Source of the DNA: Yersinia thracica | Lineage (GTDB): Bacteria; Pseudomonadota; Gammaproteobacteria; Enterobacterales; Enterobacteriaceae | Direction of reading: 5' to 3' | Length of the DNA: 50,394 nucleotides | Assembly (NCBI RefSeq): GCF_902170565.1 | Contig: NZ_CABHXX010000120.1 | Location: 1-50,394, forward strand | Shown here: piece after piece, positions 21,254 to 30,860 of the stretch | Position numbering within the stretch: the stretch's first letter is position 1 | Layout: each line of letters starts with the position of its first letter | The notes under the pieces: model-generated | Told to the model about the DNA's origin: nothing | What the model saw: only the letters and a program-made list of their open reading frames with translations | The model's database searches: none | Position numbers and translations under genes: made by a program

Positions 21254-22507
21254 ATGTTAAAGCGTGAAATGAACATTGCCGATTATGATGCAGATCTATG
21301 GCGTGCAATGGAGCAAGAAGTGGTGCGCCAGGAAGAGCACATCGAGCTGATTGCCTCTGAGAACTACACCAGCCCGCGTGTTATGCAAGCACAAGGTTCT
21401 CAGTTGACGAATAAATATGCTGAAGGCTATCCGGGCAAGCGTTACTACGGTGGCTGTGAGTATGTCGATATTGTTGAGCAACTGGCGATTGATCGTGCCA
21501 AAGAGTTGTTTGGTGCTGATTACGCCAACGTGCAGCCGCATTCTGGTTCTCAGGCGAACGTCGCGGTTTACTCTGCATTGCTGCAACCCGGCGACACTGT
21601 TCTGGGGATGAATCTGGCACACGGCGGCCACTTGACCCACGGTTCACCGGTTAACTTCTCCGGTAAACTGTACAATATCGTTCCTTATGGTATCGACGAA
21701 TCTGGCAAAATTGATTATGAAGATATGGCGCGTCAGGCCGAAATTCATAAACCAAAAATGATCATCGGCGGCTTCTCTGCCTATTCCGGTATTGTTGATT
21801 GGGCAAAAATGCGCGAAATCGCTGATAGCATCGGCGCATGGTTCTTTGTCGATATGGCGCACGTCGCTGGTTTGGTGGCTGCGGGTGTTTATCCTAACCC
21901 CGTTCCACATGCACACGTCGTGACCACCACTACGCACAAAACACTGGCTGGCCCACGCGGCGGTTTGATTTTGGCGAAAGGCGGTGATGAAGATCTGTAT
22001 AAAAAATTGAACTCGTCTGTATTCCCAGCGAACCAGGGCGGCCCACTGATGCACGTTATTGCGGGCAAAGCGGTTGCGCTGAAAGAAGCTATGGAACCTG
22101 AGTTCAAGGTTTATCAGCAACAAGTGGCTAAGAACGCGAAAGCTATGGTGGCGGTCTTCCTGGAACGCGGTTACAAAGTGGTTTCTGGCGGCACAGATAA
22201 CCACCTGTTCTTGCTTGATTTGGTAGATAAAGACATCACCGGTAAAGATGCCGATGCTGCTTTGGGTCGTGCCAATATCACCGTGAACAAAAACAGCGTG
22301 CCAAACGATCCGAAAAGCCCGTTTGTCACTTCCGGTGTGCGTATCGGCAGCCCGGCTATTACGCGCCGTGGTTTCAAAGAAGAAGAATCTCGCGAGCTGG
22401 CTGGCTGGATGTGTGATGTGTTGGATAACATCACCGATGAAGCCACTATCGAACGTATCAAACAGAAAGTTTTGGCTATCTGCGCCCGTTTCCCGGTTTA
22501 CGCATAA
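21254..22507 (+). CDS. glyA: Serine hydroxymethyltransferase GlyA
   Basis: GlyA converts serine and tetrahydrofolate to glycine and 5,10-methylene-THF, the main one-carbon source. It is 417 residues, identical in length to E. coli GlyA. The PLP lysine is in [14 protein letters not shown] (about residue 229-230), and the N-terminal [18 protein letters not shown] and QPHSGSQAN motifs are present. AGGAG precedes the ATG. A long leader with a PurR box upstream and a terminator downstream make it a single-gene unit. Confidence 0.98.
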   Translation: MLKREMNIADYDADLWRAMEQEVVRQEEHIELIASENYTSPRVMQAQGSQLTNKYAEGYPGKRYYGGCEYVDIVEQLAIDRAKELFGADYANVQPHSGSQANVAVYSALLQPGDTVLGMNLAHGGHLTHGSPVNFSGKLYNIVPYGIDESGKIDYEDMARQAEIHKPKMIIGGFSAYSGIVDWAKMREIADSIGAWFFVDMAHVAGLVAAGVYPNPVPHAHVVTTTTHKTLAGPRGGLILAKGGDEDLYKKLNSSVFPANQGGPLMHVIAGKAVALKEAMEPEFKVYQQQVAKNAKAMVAVFLERGYKVVSGGTDNHLFLLDLVDKDITGKDADAALGRANITVNKNSVPNDPKSPFVTSGVRIGSPAITRRGFKEEESRELAGWMCDVLDNITDEATIERIKQKVLAICARFPVYA

Positions 22508-22532
22508 TTTCGGCCGATTAAATTTTTCTAAT

Positions 22533-22559
22533 AAAAACCCGCGTAATGCGGGTTTTTTG
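22533..22559 (+). terminator. Intrinsic terminator after glyA
   Basis: AAAAACCCGC-GTAAT-GCGGGTTTTTT is a compact 5-bp GC stem extended by A/T pairs and followed by T residues. Confidence 0.93.
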
Positions 22560-22672
22560 TTATTAACATCACGTAAATGTGAACCTAATCTCAAATTACA
22601 TGTTTACCTAATGACAAAGTTGCTAGCAGGCGGGGCCTCTGTCACAGTGACCGGCTGACCTCGGAGGGATTC

Positions 22673-23830
22673 ATGGTATTGCAATCAACACGTTGGCTGT
22701 CGCTCAGTTATTTCACTTATTTCTTTTCTTATGGGATTTTCCTGCCTTTCTGGGGCATTTGGTTACAAGGGGAAGGGATACCGCCTGAAACCATTGGTAT
22801 TTTGCTGGGCGCTGGATTAATTTCGCGCTTTCTCGGCAGCTTGATTATTGCCCCCAGTGTTAAAGACCCATCCCATCTGGTGACTGCAATCCGCATTCTG
22901 GCGCTTCTGACATTGGCTTTCGCCGTGGGTTTTTGGTTTGGCAATGGCTGGGCTTGGCTAATGGTGATTATTGCCGGTTTTAACCTATTTTTTGGCCCAT
23001 TAGTGCCACTGACCGATGCGCTGGCGGCGACCTGGCAAAAACAGATAACCATGGATTATGGCAAAGTCCGGCTATGGGGGTCACTGGCTTTTGTTATTGG
23101 TTCCGCATTGACCGGCAAGTTGGTCTCGGTTTGGGGTCATCCGGCGATTCTTTACAGCTTGCTGTTTGGCATTTCAGCCATGTTACTGGGAGCATTGCTG
23201 AAACCGAGTGTGATGCCGCAGGGCGAGGTTAAACACCGCAATGTGGCCGCCACCGACTGGAAAGTGTTGCTCTCTGAGCCGCAGGTATGGCGTTTTTTGC
23301 TGTGTGTGACTCTCTTGCAAGGCGCCCATGCCGGATATTACAGTTTCAGTTCTATTTACTGGCAAGAGGCCGGTTATTCTGCCGCAACCATTGGCTATTT
23401 ATGGTCTTTGGGGGTGGTGGCCGAAATCCTGGTATTTGCATTCAGTAATGTCCTTTTCCGTCGCTGGACTGTCCGTAGCCTGTTATTGCTTTCCGCTGTG
23501 AGTGGCATTATCCGCTGGAGCCTAATGGCTTCCACCACGGATTTGTCGTGGCTTATTCTGATTCAAATCCTGCATTGTGGCTCATTTACTGTTTGCCATT
23601 TGGCGGCGATGCGCTTTATTGCCGCCCGGCGCGGGGCGGATGTGATTCGTTTGCAGTCGGTTTATTCTGCACTGGCGATGGGCGGGGGAATTGCGGTGAT
23701 GACTATTATCTCGGGTTTCCTGTTCGAACATTATCAGGGCGGTGTTTTCTGGGTGATGGCATTGATAGTGATTCCGGTACTGTTTATTCGCCCTCGGGTG
23801 GTGGCAAACCCGGAAGATCTCGCCCGTTAG
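22673..23830 (+). CDS. hcaT: MFS transporter HcaT (3-phenylpropionate permease-like)
   Basis: This 385-residue, twelve-helix transporter closely follows E. coli HcaT. It begins MVLQSTRWLSLSYFTYFFSY and contains GIFLPFWGIWL, LLGAGLISRFLGSL, FFGPLVPLTDALA and DYGKVRLWGS, all conserved there. In E. coli it imports 3-phenylpropionate and stands beside the hca dioxygenase genes. Here no dioxygenase gene is near, so the natural substrate may differ. AGGGA is upstream of the ATG. Its stop codon overlaps the converging csiE stop by four bases. Confidence 0.92.
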   Translation: MVLQSTRWLSLSYFTYFFSYGIFLPFWGIWLQGEGIPPETIGILLGAGLISRFLGSLIIAPSVKDPSHLVTAIRILALLTLAFAVGFWFGNGWAWLMVIIAGFNLFFGPLVPLTDALAATWQKQITMDYGKVRLWGSLAFVIGSALTGKLVSVWGHPAILYSLLFGISAMLLGALLKPSVMPQGEVKHRNVAATDWKVLLSEPQVWRFLLCVTLLQGAHAGYYSFSSIYWQEAGYSAATIGYLWSLGVVAEILVFAFSNVLFRRWTVRSLLLLSAVSGIIRWSLMASTTDLSWLILIQILHCGSFTVCHLAAMRFIAARRGADVIRLQSVYSALAMGGGIAVMTIISGFLFEHYQGGVFWVMALIVIPVLFIRPRVVANPEDLAR

Positions 23831-25110
23831 GATAAATCTAATAGGCGGCGTAACTGCTGATTTTGTTGCGCGCTCATGGGTAATAATACCTGAATCAGCG
23901 GAGGGGTTGATTCAGGCCGTCCCACGGCATAAGGGGTCAGCACCACCGCAGTCCCGGCGGGAGCACCGGATCGTAAGTACACATCATAGGGCAAATACTT
24001 AATATGCAAAGGCAACAGAGTTAACTCGCGAATTTGCTGTTCAACTTGTTGTTCTAACTCTGAATTATTCCGCGTCAGTAACAAAATCTGCTTTTCCTGT
24101 AATGCATTTCCCTGCATCAACCAGGCACCAAAACTAATGGCTATCAGGGCCACCTCGTCGGCAGAGAATTGAATCTGATATTCTTGCTCGAACGCCACCA
24201 ACGCTTGCTGAGTGGTTCGTAGCAGCCGGGGATATTGGCGGTTAACTTCTTCCAGTGATGAATTATCAATGCCGATATTGAAATAACAGCGCTCAATAGC
24301 TGGGGCGAGATGGGCAAAAAGCTGGCTCATCAACAGCTCATTGCTGCTCAGTGTCATACCGGAAAATTGTTGAAAATGCATGACTAACTGGTCGATGGCC
24401 TTATTCAGACGTGAATCTTCCGCTGATTGAGAACCATGATAATTGTGCGCCTTAATCATGGTCAGCATCAGGATCAGCACGTCGCGTTCGATTTTATTGA
24501 GCGGGTCGCCCAGCAGCGGATTAAATGAATGAAATAAGCTGTCAGCAGCTGCCAGCGCGGGTTTACGTGCTAGCCACTGTTGCTGGGTGGGGGATAACTC
24601 TGGCAGGGCATGCTGTCGATTTTCCCAAGCACAATAAGCTAAATACAGTTGCAAAAACTGGCGATCTTTTTCATTGATATGGCGGTTCAGATAGGGTTCA
24701 CATTGGGCGATTATGTTGGGTAAATCCTCTGAAATCAGCCGATTATCCCATGAGAGGGCATGATATAAACTAGGGGCAAAATAGTGCTCAATAAACTCAG
24801 GGCAATAGCGAACACCTCGGCGCAGCCAGTGGATTAAACACAGCCTTTTGTCGAGCCGACTGCCCTGAATCAAACAGCTGTCATCGGCATTGGCCCTCAG
24901 TTGCAAATGGTAGAAACACTGGATTTCATGGGTAACCTCGGCTATATCTTGCCGGGTAGTGGGCTGCTCGACGCCGTTGAGTTGGCTGATAGCCTCCAGT
25001 TGTACCCTGCTTGCGGGCATGAAGAGCATCAGTAACATATGGCAGCGGCGTTGTTGCCCGGACAGTGGTTGACTGGATAACAGCGGCACAGAAGACGTGT
25101 CCAAGTGCAT
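23827..25110 (-). CDS. csiE: Stationary-phase inducible protein CsiE (PRD regulator-like)
   Basis: CsiE is an antiterminator/PRD-like protein induced by carbon starvation in E. coli through sigma-S and cAMP-CRP. No target is known. I place the start at ATG 25110, with GGAAGG four bases upstream. This gives 427 residues, matching E. coli CsiE (426). In-frame ATGs 39-51 bp further up have no ribosome site. An N-terminal helix-turn-helix-like region (about 20-90) is followed by two PRD-like segments (for example YFNIGIDNSSLEEV and DEVALIAISFGAWLM). The 3' end overlaps hcaT by four bases, tail to tail. Confidence 0.9.
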   Translation of the reverse strand: MHLDTSSVPLLSSQPLSGQQRRCHMLLMLFMPASRVQLEAISQLNGVEQPTTRQDIAEVTHEIQCFYHLQLRANADDSCLIQGSRLDKRLCLIHWLRRGVRYCPEFIEHYFAPSLYHALSWDNRLISEDLPNIIAQCEPYLNRHINEKDRQFLQLYLAYCAWENRQHALPELSPTQQQWLARKPALAAADSLFHSFNPLLGDPLNKIERDVLILMLTMIKAHNYHGSQSAEDSRLNKAIDQLVMHFQQFSGMTLSSNELLMSQLFAHLAPAIERCYFNIGIDNSSLEEVNRQYPRLLRTTQQALVAFEQEYQIQFSADEVALIAISFGAWLMQGNALQEKQILLLTRNNSELEQQVEQQIRELTLLPLHIKYLPYDVYLRSGAPAGTAVVLTPYAVGRPESTPPLIQVLLPMSAQQNQQLRRLLDLS

Positions 25111-25252
25111 ATAACCTTCCGTGATGGATGTGTTGTTATTCATCATGCTTAAGCATAGCAAAAGAGATTCATTCAGTGGGTTAGGGCTGGGAGCTTTTAC
25201 ATCGACTTACAACTTACATTACAGTTATCGTGGGATTTCCAAGGATTGATGA

Positions 25253-25927
25253 ATGCAGTATATGTTATGTTATAACAAACTTGGCGTAGTTAACCGACTG
25301 ATTACCTTGCTGTTAACGGGGGGCGCTCTGATTTACAGCCAACTGGCTCTGGCCCATCCTCATAGTTTTATCGATATGGATGCCAGTTTCGTCAGTGAAA
25401 AACAGGCGTTGGTGGGAATAAAAATGGTATGGACGATGGATGAAATAACTTCCGCGGATCTGTTATATGACGCAGAAAATGCCAAAAGTGACTCAGAAAT
25501 CTGGAAGAAACTGGCGGCTGAAGTGATGGCGAATGTGCTGGGGCAGCACTATTTCACTGATATCTACCGTGATGGTAAGCCGGTGAAATATAAAAATTTA
25601 CCGACAGAATATCATTTGTCGCGCAAGGGCCATCAGGCGGTTTTAGAATTTATTTTGCCCTTGGCCGAACCGCAGCCGCTGGTCGGAAAGCCTTTTATTA
25701 TCTCGACTTACGACCCTACTTATTTTGTGGATATGACTTATGACGGCAATAAGGCGGTAAGGTTGTCGGCTGAAATGGCAAAAAGCTGCAAATTGACCTT
25801 ATTCACGCCCAATCCCAATGCATCATTACAAGCTTACGCACTGTCTTTGGATAAAAGTGATTCACCAGGAGAAGATATGGAACTTGGTAAACAATTCGCC
25901 CAACGGGTCACCGTGCAATGCCAGTAG
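25253..25927 (+). CDS. DUF1007 periplasmic protein (ZevA-like)
   Basis: The 224-residue protein has a signal peptide ending LALA, with the mature chain starting HPHSFIDM. This His-rich N-terminus is typical of DUF1007 proteins and may bind metal. Conserved family segments include GIKMVWTMDEI and YFVDMTYDG. AAGGA lies eight bases before the ATG. It overlaps the next gene, a NicO-family transporter, by ten bases. The pair has the layout of ZevA-ZevB of Haemophilus influenzae, reported as a zinc uptake system. The metal handled here cannot be told from sequence. Confidence 0.85.
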   Translation: MQYMLCYNKLGVVNRLITLLLTGGALIYSQLALAHPHSFIDMDASFVSEKQALVGIKMVWTMDEITSADLLYDAENAKSDSEIWKKLAAEVMANVLGQHYFTDIYRDGKPVKYKNLPTEYHLSRKGHQAVLEFILPLAEPQPLVGKPFIISTYDPTYFVDMTYDGNKAVRLSAEMAKSCKLTLFTPNPNASLQAYALSLDKSDSPGEDMELGKQFAQRVTVQCQ

Positions 25928-26934
25928 GTCTCGCCACTGTGTCGCGGCCAAAACATTGGCTAATAAATTTATGGCCACTGGTGCTGTTTTTAGTGTTGCT
26001 GGCCGCTGCCGCGCAGGTGGCATGGTTTTATTGGCCGGAACTGCTATTTAAAACAGTAGGTTGGCAAAAAAGTATGCATCAGCAGATGGCCCAGTTACTG
26101 CAACAGGTGAAAGCCAATCCGCATCAGGCCGGTTTAGCGCTGATGATGTTCAGCCTGATTTACGGCGTGCTACATGCTGTAGGGCCGGGGCATGGCAAAG
26201 TGGTGATAGTGACTTATCTTGCCACCCACCCGGCACAACTTAAAAACAGTTTGAAACTGACATTTGCGGCGTCGATATTGCAAGGCGGCGTCGCTATCTT
26301 GCTGGTTACTGTGCTGTTGGGCATATTGCAACTCTCCTCCCGCTATTTGCACCAAAGCAGTTTTTGGCTGGAGAAAGGTAGTTTTCTGTTGGTTATCGCG
26401 CTCGGCGTTTTATTGTGTTTCCGTGCAATAAAGCGGCTTTATCATCAAGTGAAATTATTAAGGCCGCAGAAAATCAGGATTCAGCGCCTACAGCCATTGA
26501 GCGCTGACCATGTTCATAGCGATAATTGCGGCTGTGGGCATCGCCATATGCCCAGTTCTCAAGAACTGCAAGCGGGTAATGATTGGCGCACTCGTCTGGC
26601 GATTGTTTTGGCGATGGGCATGCGGCCATGCTCCGGTGCAATTATGGTGTTGTTGTTTGCTAAAGTCATTGGCGTTTACTGGTGGGGTATTTTGTCAGCT
26701 ATTGCGATGGCCATCGGCACCTCATTGACCATCTCGTTACTGGCGCTATTTGTTCACTATGCGCGGCGGCTGGCGGTGCATTTAAGCCGCAAGCGGGCAC
26801 CCGCAGCATGGGGGGCGATAGCTTGGGCGACCTTGGCATTAACCGGCGGAATTATTCTGCTGTTTGCCGGTGCTCTGCTTTATCTTTCCAGCCAACCGGA
26901 CTTTATCGGCGGAGTCAGGCCATTCGGGCGCTAA
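25918..26934 (+). CDS. NicO-family metal transporter (ZevB/RcnA-like)
   Basis: This 338-residue membrane protein has an N-terminal anchor, about six further transmembrane segments, the family motif VLHAVGPGHGKVVIVTYLATH (about 85-105) and GMRPCSGAIMVLLFA (about 238-252). A cytoplasmic or periplasmic His/Cys loop lies at about 200-220 (SADHVHSDNCGCGHRHMPSS). Such loops chelate Ni, Co or Zn. It overlaps the DUF1007 gene by ten bases, so translation is likely coupled. It may import zinc like ZevB or export nickel/cobalt like RcnA, and the DUF1007 partner favours the ZevAB reading. An ERIC follows the stop at once. Confidence 0.88.
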   Translation: MPVGLATVSRPKHWLINLWPLVLFLVLLAAAAQVAWFYWPELLFKTVGWQKSMHQQMAQLLQQVKANPHQAGLALMMFSLIYGVLHAVGPGHGKVVIVTYLATHPAQLKNSLKLTFAASILQGGVAILLVTVLLGILQLSSRYLHQSSFWLEKGSFLLVIALGVLLCFRAIKRLYHQVKLLRPQKIRIQRLQPLSADHVHSDNCGCGHRHMPSSQELQAGNDWRTRLAIVLAMGMRPCSGAIMVLLFAKVIGVYWWGILSAIAMAIGTSLTISLLALFVHYARRLAVHLSRKRAPAAWGAIAWATLALTGGIILLFAGALLYLSSQPDFIGGVRPFGR

Positions 26935-27059
26935 TTCCCTTCGTTCTTGATGCTACAGCTTTGTTGGCTGCGCTCATTCACCCGAATCACTTACTTATGT
27001 AAGCTCATCGGGATTCGTTTGCTTGCCGCCTGGCTGTAACGCCAATAACTTCGGGTATA
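26935..27059. repeat. ERIC element, short form (copy 4)
   Basis: A full ERIC-size palindrome of about 125 bp sits between the converging transporter and suhB genes. The core CACTTACTTATGTAAGCTCA and the right end TCGGGTATA are clear. The left end is degenerate. Confidence 0.9.
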
Positions 27060-27072
27060 GACAATTGTTAAG

Positions 27073-27879
27073 TTAACGCTTCAGGGCATCACTCACTTCG
27101 GCCTGAACTATAGACTGAAGAATACCTTTTACCACGCGCGGATTACCGGCCACGATATTGCCGGAGCTGAAGTGGTTATGGCCGCCTGCAAAGTCAGTTA
27201 CCACACCGCCAGACTCACGGACTAACAGTTCGCCGCCAGCAAAATCCCAAGGCTTCAAGCCAATTTCAAAGAAACCATCAACACGGCCTGCGGCGACATA
27301 AGCCAAGTCCAGTGCCGCTGAACCGGTGCGACGAAAATCAGCACACTGTTCAAACAGTTTACCCACAACGCGCAGATAAGCGGGAGCATGTTGTTTCACT
27401 TTGAATGGGAAGCCGGTTGCCAGAATAGTGCCGTCTAAATCTTTGGCATTGGTGCCACGCAGACGGTAGCCGTTTAACTGAGCGCCTTGACCACGGGTAG
27501 CTGTAAACAGTTCGTTACGCATTGGGTCATAAACCACGGCAACTTCGGTACGGCCTTTGATGCGTACGGCGATAGATACTGCGAAGTGAGGGAGACGCTT
27601 GATGAAGTTGGTAGTGCCATCCAGTGGATCAATAACCCATTGTACATCATAGTCTTCGCCGAGCAACTCACCGCATTCTTCACCAATAATGGTGTGTTTT
27701 GGGTAAGATTTACGGATAACGTCAACGATCAGACTCTCTGAATCGCGGTCAACATTGGTAACAAAGTCATTACTGCCTTTCTGGCTCGCTTCGACAGCGT
27801 CCGGAGTTTCATAATTTTTGGCAATCAGGTTACCGGCCTTACGCGCAGCGCGTATGGCGATAGTCAGCATCGGATGCAT
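27073..27879 (-). CDS. suhB: Inositol-1-monophosphatase SuhB
   Basis: SuhB hydrolyses myo-inositol monophosphate. In E. coli it also joins the NusA/NusB rRNA antitermination complex. The 268-residue protein has the metal motifs GEECGELL (about 65-72) and IDPLDGTTNFIKRLPHFA (about 83-100) and the C-terminal WDFAGGELLVRESGG (about 212-226). ERIC repeats flank it on both sides. It is divergent from trmJ. Confidence 0.96.
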   Translation of the reverse strand: MHPMLTIAIRAARKAGNLIAKNYETPDAVEASQKGSNDFVTNVDRDSESLIVDVIRKSYPKHTIIGEECGELLGEDYDVQWVIDPLDGTTNFIKRLPHFAVSIAVRIKGRTEVAVVYDPMRNELFTATRGQGAQLNGYRLRGTNAKDLDGTILATGFPFKVKQHAPAYLRVVGKLFEQCADFRRTGSAALDLAYVAAGRVDGFFEIGLKPWDFAGGELLVRESGGVVTDFAGGHNHFSSGNIVAGNPRVVKGILQSIVQAEVSDALKR

Positions 27880-27949
27880 GGGTATCTTCCACTAGGATGT
27901 TAAAGAACGAGAAACGGCGCGTAGTATAGCAGGGGATCGGATAAATGCC

Positions 27950-28076
27950 TATACCCGCCGCACTTCAAGATGCAGGGGTGTTGGCTGCCCTTGCTCACCC
28001 CAGTCACTTAGTTATCTAAGTTCCTGGGGATTCACTCAGTTGCCGCCTACCTGAATCTCAAAGTAGCTTGGGTATA
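27950..28076. repeat. ERIC element, canonical 127 bp (copy 5)
   Basis: The element is exactly 127 bp from TATACCC to GGGTATA, with the classic core GCTCACCCCAGTCACTTA and CCTGGGGATTCACTC. It lies between the divergent suhB and trmJ starts, 47 bp before trmJ and about 70 bp before suhB, so it is in both 5' regions. Confidence 0.95.
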
Positions 28077-28122
28077 TGTCTGTGTTAAGATATGCCGATT
28101 CCCCGTTATCTTCAGAGTTTGT

Positions 28123-28896
28123 ATGTTACACAATATTCGTATCGTTTTGGTTGAAACCTCACACACCGGCAATATGGGTTCGACAGCCAGGGCCATGAAA
28201 ACAATGGGATTAACCAATTTGTATCTGGTCAATCCTTTGGTCAAACCGGATTCGCAGGCCATTGCATTGTCTGCGGGTGCCAGTGATGTGATTGGCAATG
28301 CCACCATCGTGGAAACCCTGGATGAAGCGCTGGCGGGATGCAACTTGGTGGTCGGTACTAGCGCCCGTTCGCGCACCTTGCCTTGGCCTATGCTAGAGCC
28401 GCGTGAATGTGGCGTGCGCAGCGCACGTGAAGCTGAACATGCGCCGGTAGCACTGGTGTTTGGCCGTGAGCGGGTAGGCTTGACGAATGATGAGCTACAA
28501 AAGTGCCATTATCATGTGGCAATCCCGGCGAACCCAGAATACAGTTCATTGAATCTGGCCATGGCGGTGCAAATTTTAGCTTATGAAGTACGAGTGGCTT
28601 TTCTTGACCGCCAGCAAGCAGCAGCACCAATAGTAGAAGAAGAGGAAGCTCCTTATCCATTAGTGGATGATCTGGAGCGTTTCTATCTGCATCTGGAGCA
28701 GGTTTTGTCTCATACTGGCTTTATTCGCCAGGCCCATCCGGGGCAGATTATGAGCAAGTTGCGTCGCCTGTTTACCCGTGCGCGCCCGGAAGCTCAAGAG
28801 CTGAATATTCTGCGTGGGATGCTGACATCCATTGAGAAACAAGATAAATACCCACAGCGTGGTGCTGATGTCAGCGAGCATAACAACAAAAATTAA
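28123..28896 (+). CDS. trmJ: tRNA (Cm32/Um32) methyltransferase TrmJ
   Basis: TrmJ 2'-O-methylates position 32 of several tRNAs. The 257-residue SPOUT/TrmH-type enzyme has the N-terminal signature [23 protein letters not shown]-like stretch (about 7-29) and [16 protein letters not shown] (about 107-122) and [17 protein letters not shown] (about 132-148), which make up the SAM knot. It precedes the isc operon, as in E. coli. The upstream region is occupied by an ERIC element, so the promoter must be within or just after it. Confidence 0.95.
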   Translation: MLHNIRIVLVETSHTGNMGSTARAMKTMGLTNLYLVNPLVKPDSQAIALSAGASDVIGNATIVETLDEALAGCNLVVGTSARSRTLPWPMLEPRECGVRSAREAEHAPVALVFGRERVGLTNDELQKCHYHVAIPANPEYSSLNLAMAVQILAYEVRVAFLDRQQAAAPIVEEEEAPYPLVDDLERFYLHLEQVLSHTGFIRQAHPGQIMSKLRRLFTRARPEAQELNILRGMLTSIEKQDKYPQRGADVSEHNNKN

Positions 28897-28960
28897 TGCC
28901 TTATATCAATCGGTTATTATAGAAACTGTTCCATATTATTGAAAATGGAATTGTTAAATA

Positions 28961-28985
28961 ATACTTGAGCGATTTACTAGGTTAA
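28961..28985. promoter_or_regulatory. IscR type 1 site A
   Basis: The 25-bp site begins ATACTTGA and matches the IscR type 1 consensus well on the left half and more weakly on the right. It directly adjoins site B. Confidence 0.65.
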
Positions 28986-29010
28986 ATAGTTGACTGAAAC
29001 ACTCGGGTAT
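28986..29010. promoter_or_regulatory. IscR type 1 site B
   Basis: The site begins ATAGTTGACT and ends ACTCGGGTAT. It matches the type 1 consensus ATASYYGACTR... at 24 of 25 positions. [2Fe-2S]-IscR would bind here to repress the isc operon. Confidence 0.85.
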
Positions 29011-29052
29011 GTCAAAGTTCTGGCTTGTTCTCACCAACAGGTAATTTTAGCT

Positions 29053-29547
29053 ATGAGACTGACATCCAAAGGCCGTTATGCCGTGACCGCTATGCTTGAT
29101 GTAGCATTACATTCCCATGACGGGCCAGTTCCTCTGGCCGACATTTCTGAACGTCAGGGGATTTCATTATCCTACTTGGAACAGCTTTTTTCACGGTTAC
29201 GCAAAAATGGCTTAGTCGCCAGCGTTCGTGGTCCAGGTGGCGGTTACCTGCTGGGTAAAGATGCATCAGCAATCGCGGTCGGTGCGGTTATCACTGCCGT
29301 TGACGAATCTGTCGATGCCACCCGCTGCCAGGGTAAAGAAGGTTGTCAGGGTGGTGATCGTTGCCTGACTCATACTTTGTGGCGTGATTTGAGCGAGCGC
29401 ATTAGCAGCTTCCTCAACAACATCACATTGGCAGAACTGGTTAATAACCAAGATATTCTTGAGGTTGCGGATCGTCAAAATAACGATACGCGCCGTACGG
29501 CCAATGGCCGACCGCAAGAGACGATTAACGTCAATCTGCGCGCATAA
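29053..29547 (+). CDS. iscR: Fe-S cluster-sensing regulator IscR
   Basis: IscR (Rrf2 family) represses isc when holding a [2Fe-2S] cluster and regulates many genes in the apo form. In Yersinia it is also linked to type III secretion. The ATG at 29053 gives 164 residues beginning [11 protein letters not shown], the family start. The frame continues 21 codons upstream through the operator and is not used. The winged helix recognition part ([18 protein letters not shown]) and the cluster ligands in [17 protein letters not shown] (three Cys and a His, about 92-107) are present. It is the first gene of the isc operon. Confidence 0.97.
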   Translation: MRLTSKGRYAVTAMLDVALHSHDGPVPLADISERQGISLSYLEQLFSRLRKNGLVASVRGPGGGYLLGKDASAIAVGAVITAVDESVDATRCQGKEGCQGGDRCLTHTLWRDLSERISSFLNNITLAELVNNQDILEVADRQNNDTRRTANGRPQETINVNLRA

Positions 29548-29600
29548 GCAGAATCTGCGGAATTTTACGTTTTGGAAGTGATGTACGGAGCATAAGAGCA

Positions 29601-30830
29601 ATGACCGAATCAAAAATAAAGACACCGATCTATCTGGATTATGCAGCAACGACCCCAGTAGACCCTCGTGTCGCTGAAAAAATGATGCAGTATCTGACTC
29701 TGGACGGTATTTTTGGTAACCCCGCCTCTCGTTCTCATAAGTTTGGCTGGCAAGCAGAAGAAGCTGTTGATATTGCACGTAATGATATTGCTGCATTGGT
29801 AGGTGCTGACCCTCGCGAGATAGTCTTCACCTCCGGTGCAACTGAGTCCGATAACCTTGCGATTAAAGGTGCTGCTAATTTCTACCAGAAGAAAGGCAAG
29901 CACATCATCACCTGTAAGACCGAACATAAAGCTGTGTTGGATACATGTCGGCAGTTGGAGCGTGAAGGCTTCGAAGTGACTTATCTGGCACCGCAGTCTA
30001 ACGGTATTATCGACCTGAATCAGCTTGAAGCCGCCATGCGTGAAGACACCATTCTGGTTTCTATCATGCACGTGAATAATGAAATCGGTGTGGTGCAGGA
30101 TATCGCGGCAATCGGCGAAATGTGCCGTAGTCGCGGGATCATTTTCCATGTTGATGCGACACAAAGCGTCGGTAAATTACCTATCGATCTGAGCAAACTG
30201 AAAGTCGATTTAATGTCTTTCTCTGCCCATAAAGTTTATGGTCCGATGGGCATTGGCGCACTATTTGTTCGTCGTAAACCCCGTATTCGCATTGAAGCAC
30301 AGCAGCACGGTGGCGGTCATGAACGCGGTATGCGTTCAGGGACTTTACCCGTTCATCAGATAGCGGGTATGGGTGAAGCTTACCGTATCGCCAAAGAAGA
30401 GATGGAAAGCGAAGCTGCGCGGCTGCGTTCACTGCGTCTGCGGTTGTGGAATGGTCTCAAAGATATCGAAGAAGTTTACCTGAATGGCGATTTAGAGAAT
30501 GGCGCACCTGGCATTCTGAACATCAGTTTCAACTATGTTGAAGGTGAGTCGCTCATCATGGCACTGAAAGATTTGGCTGTTTCATCGGGTTCAGCCTGTA
30601 CTTCCGCGAGTCTGGAACCTTCTTACGTGTTGCGTGCGCTTGGGATGAACGACGAACTGGCTCACAGTTCAATTCGTTTCTCTCTGGGGCGTTTCACCAC
30701 CGAAGAAGAGATCGACTACGCCATTGCGCTGGTGCGTAAATCCATTGGTCGTCTGCGTGACTTGTCTCCGTTGTGGGATATGTTCAAGCAGGGCGTGGAT
30801 ATCAGCAGCATTGAATGGTCTCACCATTAA
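29601..30830 (+). CDS. iscS: Cysteine desulfurase IscS
   Basis: IscS takes sulfur from cysteine for Fe-S clusters, thio-tRNA and other uses. The 409-residue PLP enzyme has [11 protein letters not shown], the PLP lysine in SFSAHKVYG (about 210) and the active-site loop Cys in [13 protein letters not shown] (about 333). It is five residues longer at the N-terminus than E. coli IscS (404) through a polar MTESKIKT leader. Position HIITCKTEH has Cys where E. coli has Ser. The 53-nt gap from iscR is where RyhB-type regulation acts in E. coli. No clear hairpin stands out here. Confidence 0.97.
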   Translation: MTESKIKTPIYLDYAATTPVDPRVAEKMMQYLTLDGIFGNPASRSHKFGWQAEEAVDIARNDIAALVGADPREIVFTSGATESDNLAIKGAANFYQKKGKHIITCKTEHKAVLDTCRQLEREGFEVTYLAPQSNGIIDLNQLEAAMREDTILVSIMHVNNEIGVVQDIAAIGEMCRSRGIIFHVDATQSVGKLPIDLSKLKVDLMSFSAHKVYGPMGIGALFVRRKPRIRIEAQQHGGGHERGMRSGTLPVHQIAGMGEAYRIAKEEMESEAARLRSLRLRLWNGLKDIEEVYLNGDLENGAPGILNISFNYVEGESLIMALKDLAVSSGSACTSASLEPSYVLRALGMNDELAHSSIRFSLGRFTTEEEIDYAIALVRKSIGRLRDLSPLWDMFKQGVDISSIEWSHH

Positions 30831-30860
30831 TTCCAGACTTTAAGACTCAGGAGTAATCAC

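Noticed and set aside
21644-22594. A 316-codon minus-strand frame across glyA
   Set aside because: It is the shadow of the highly conserved glyA, a result of strong codon bias, with no supporting start signal.
25144-25157. Palindrome ATGCTTAAGCAT at the csiE 5' side
   Set aside because: Perfect 12-bp symmetry but no known operator match. It may be chance in an AT-rich leader.
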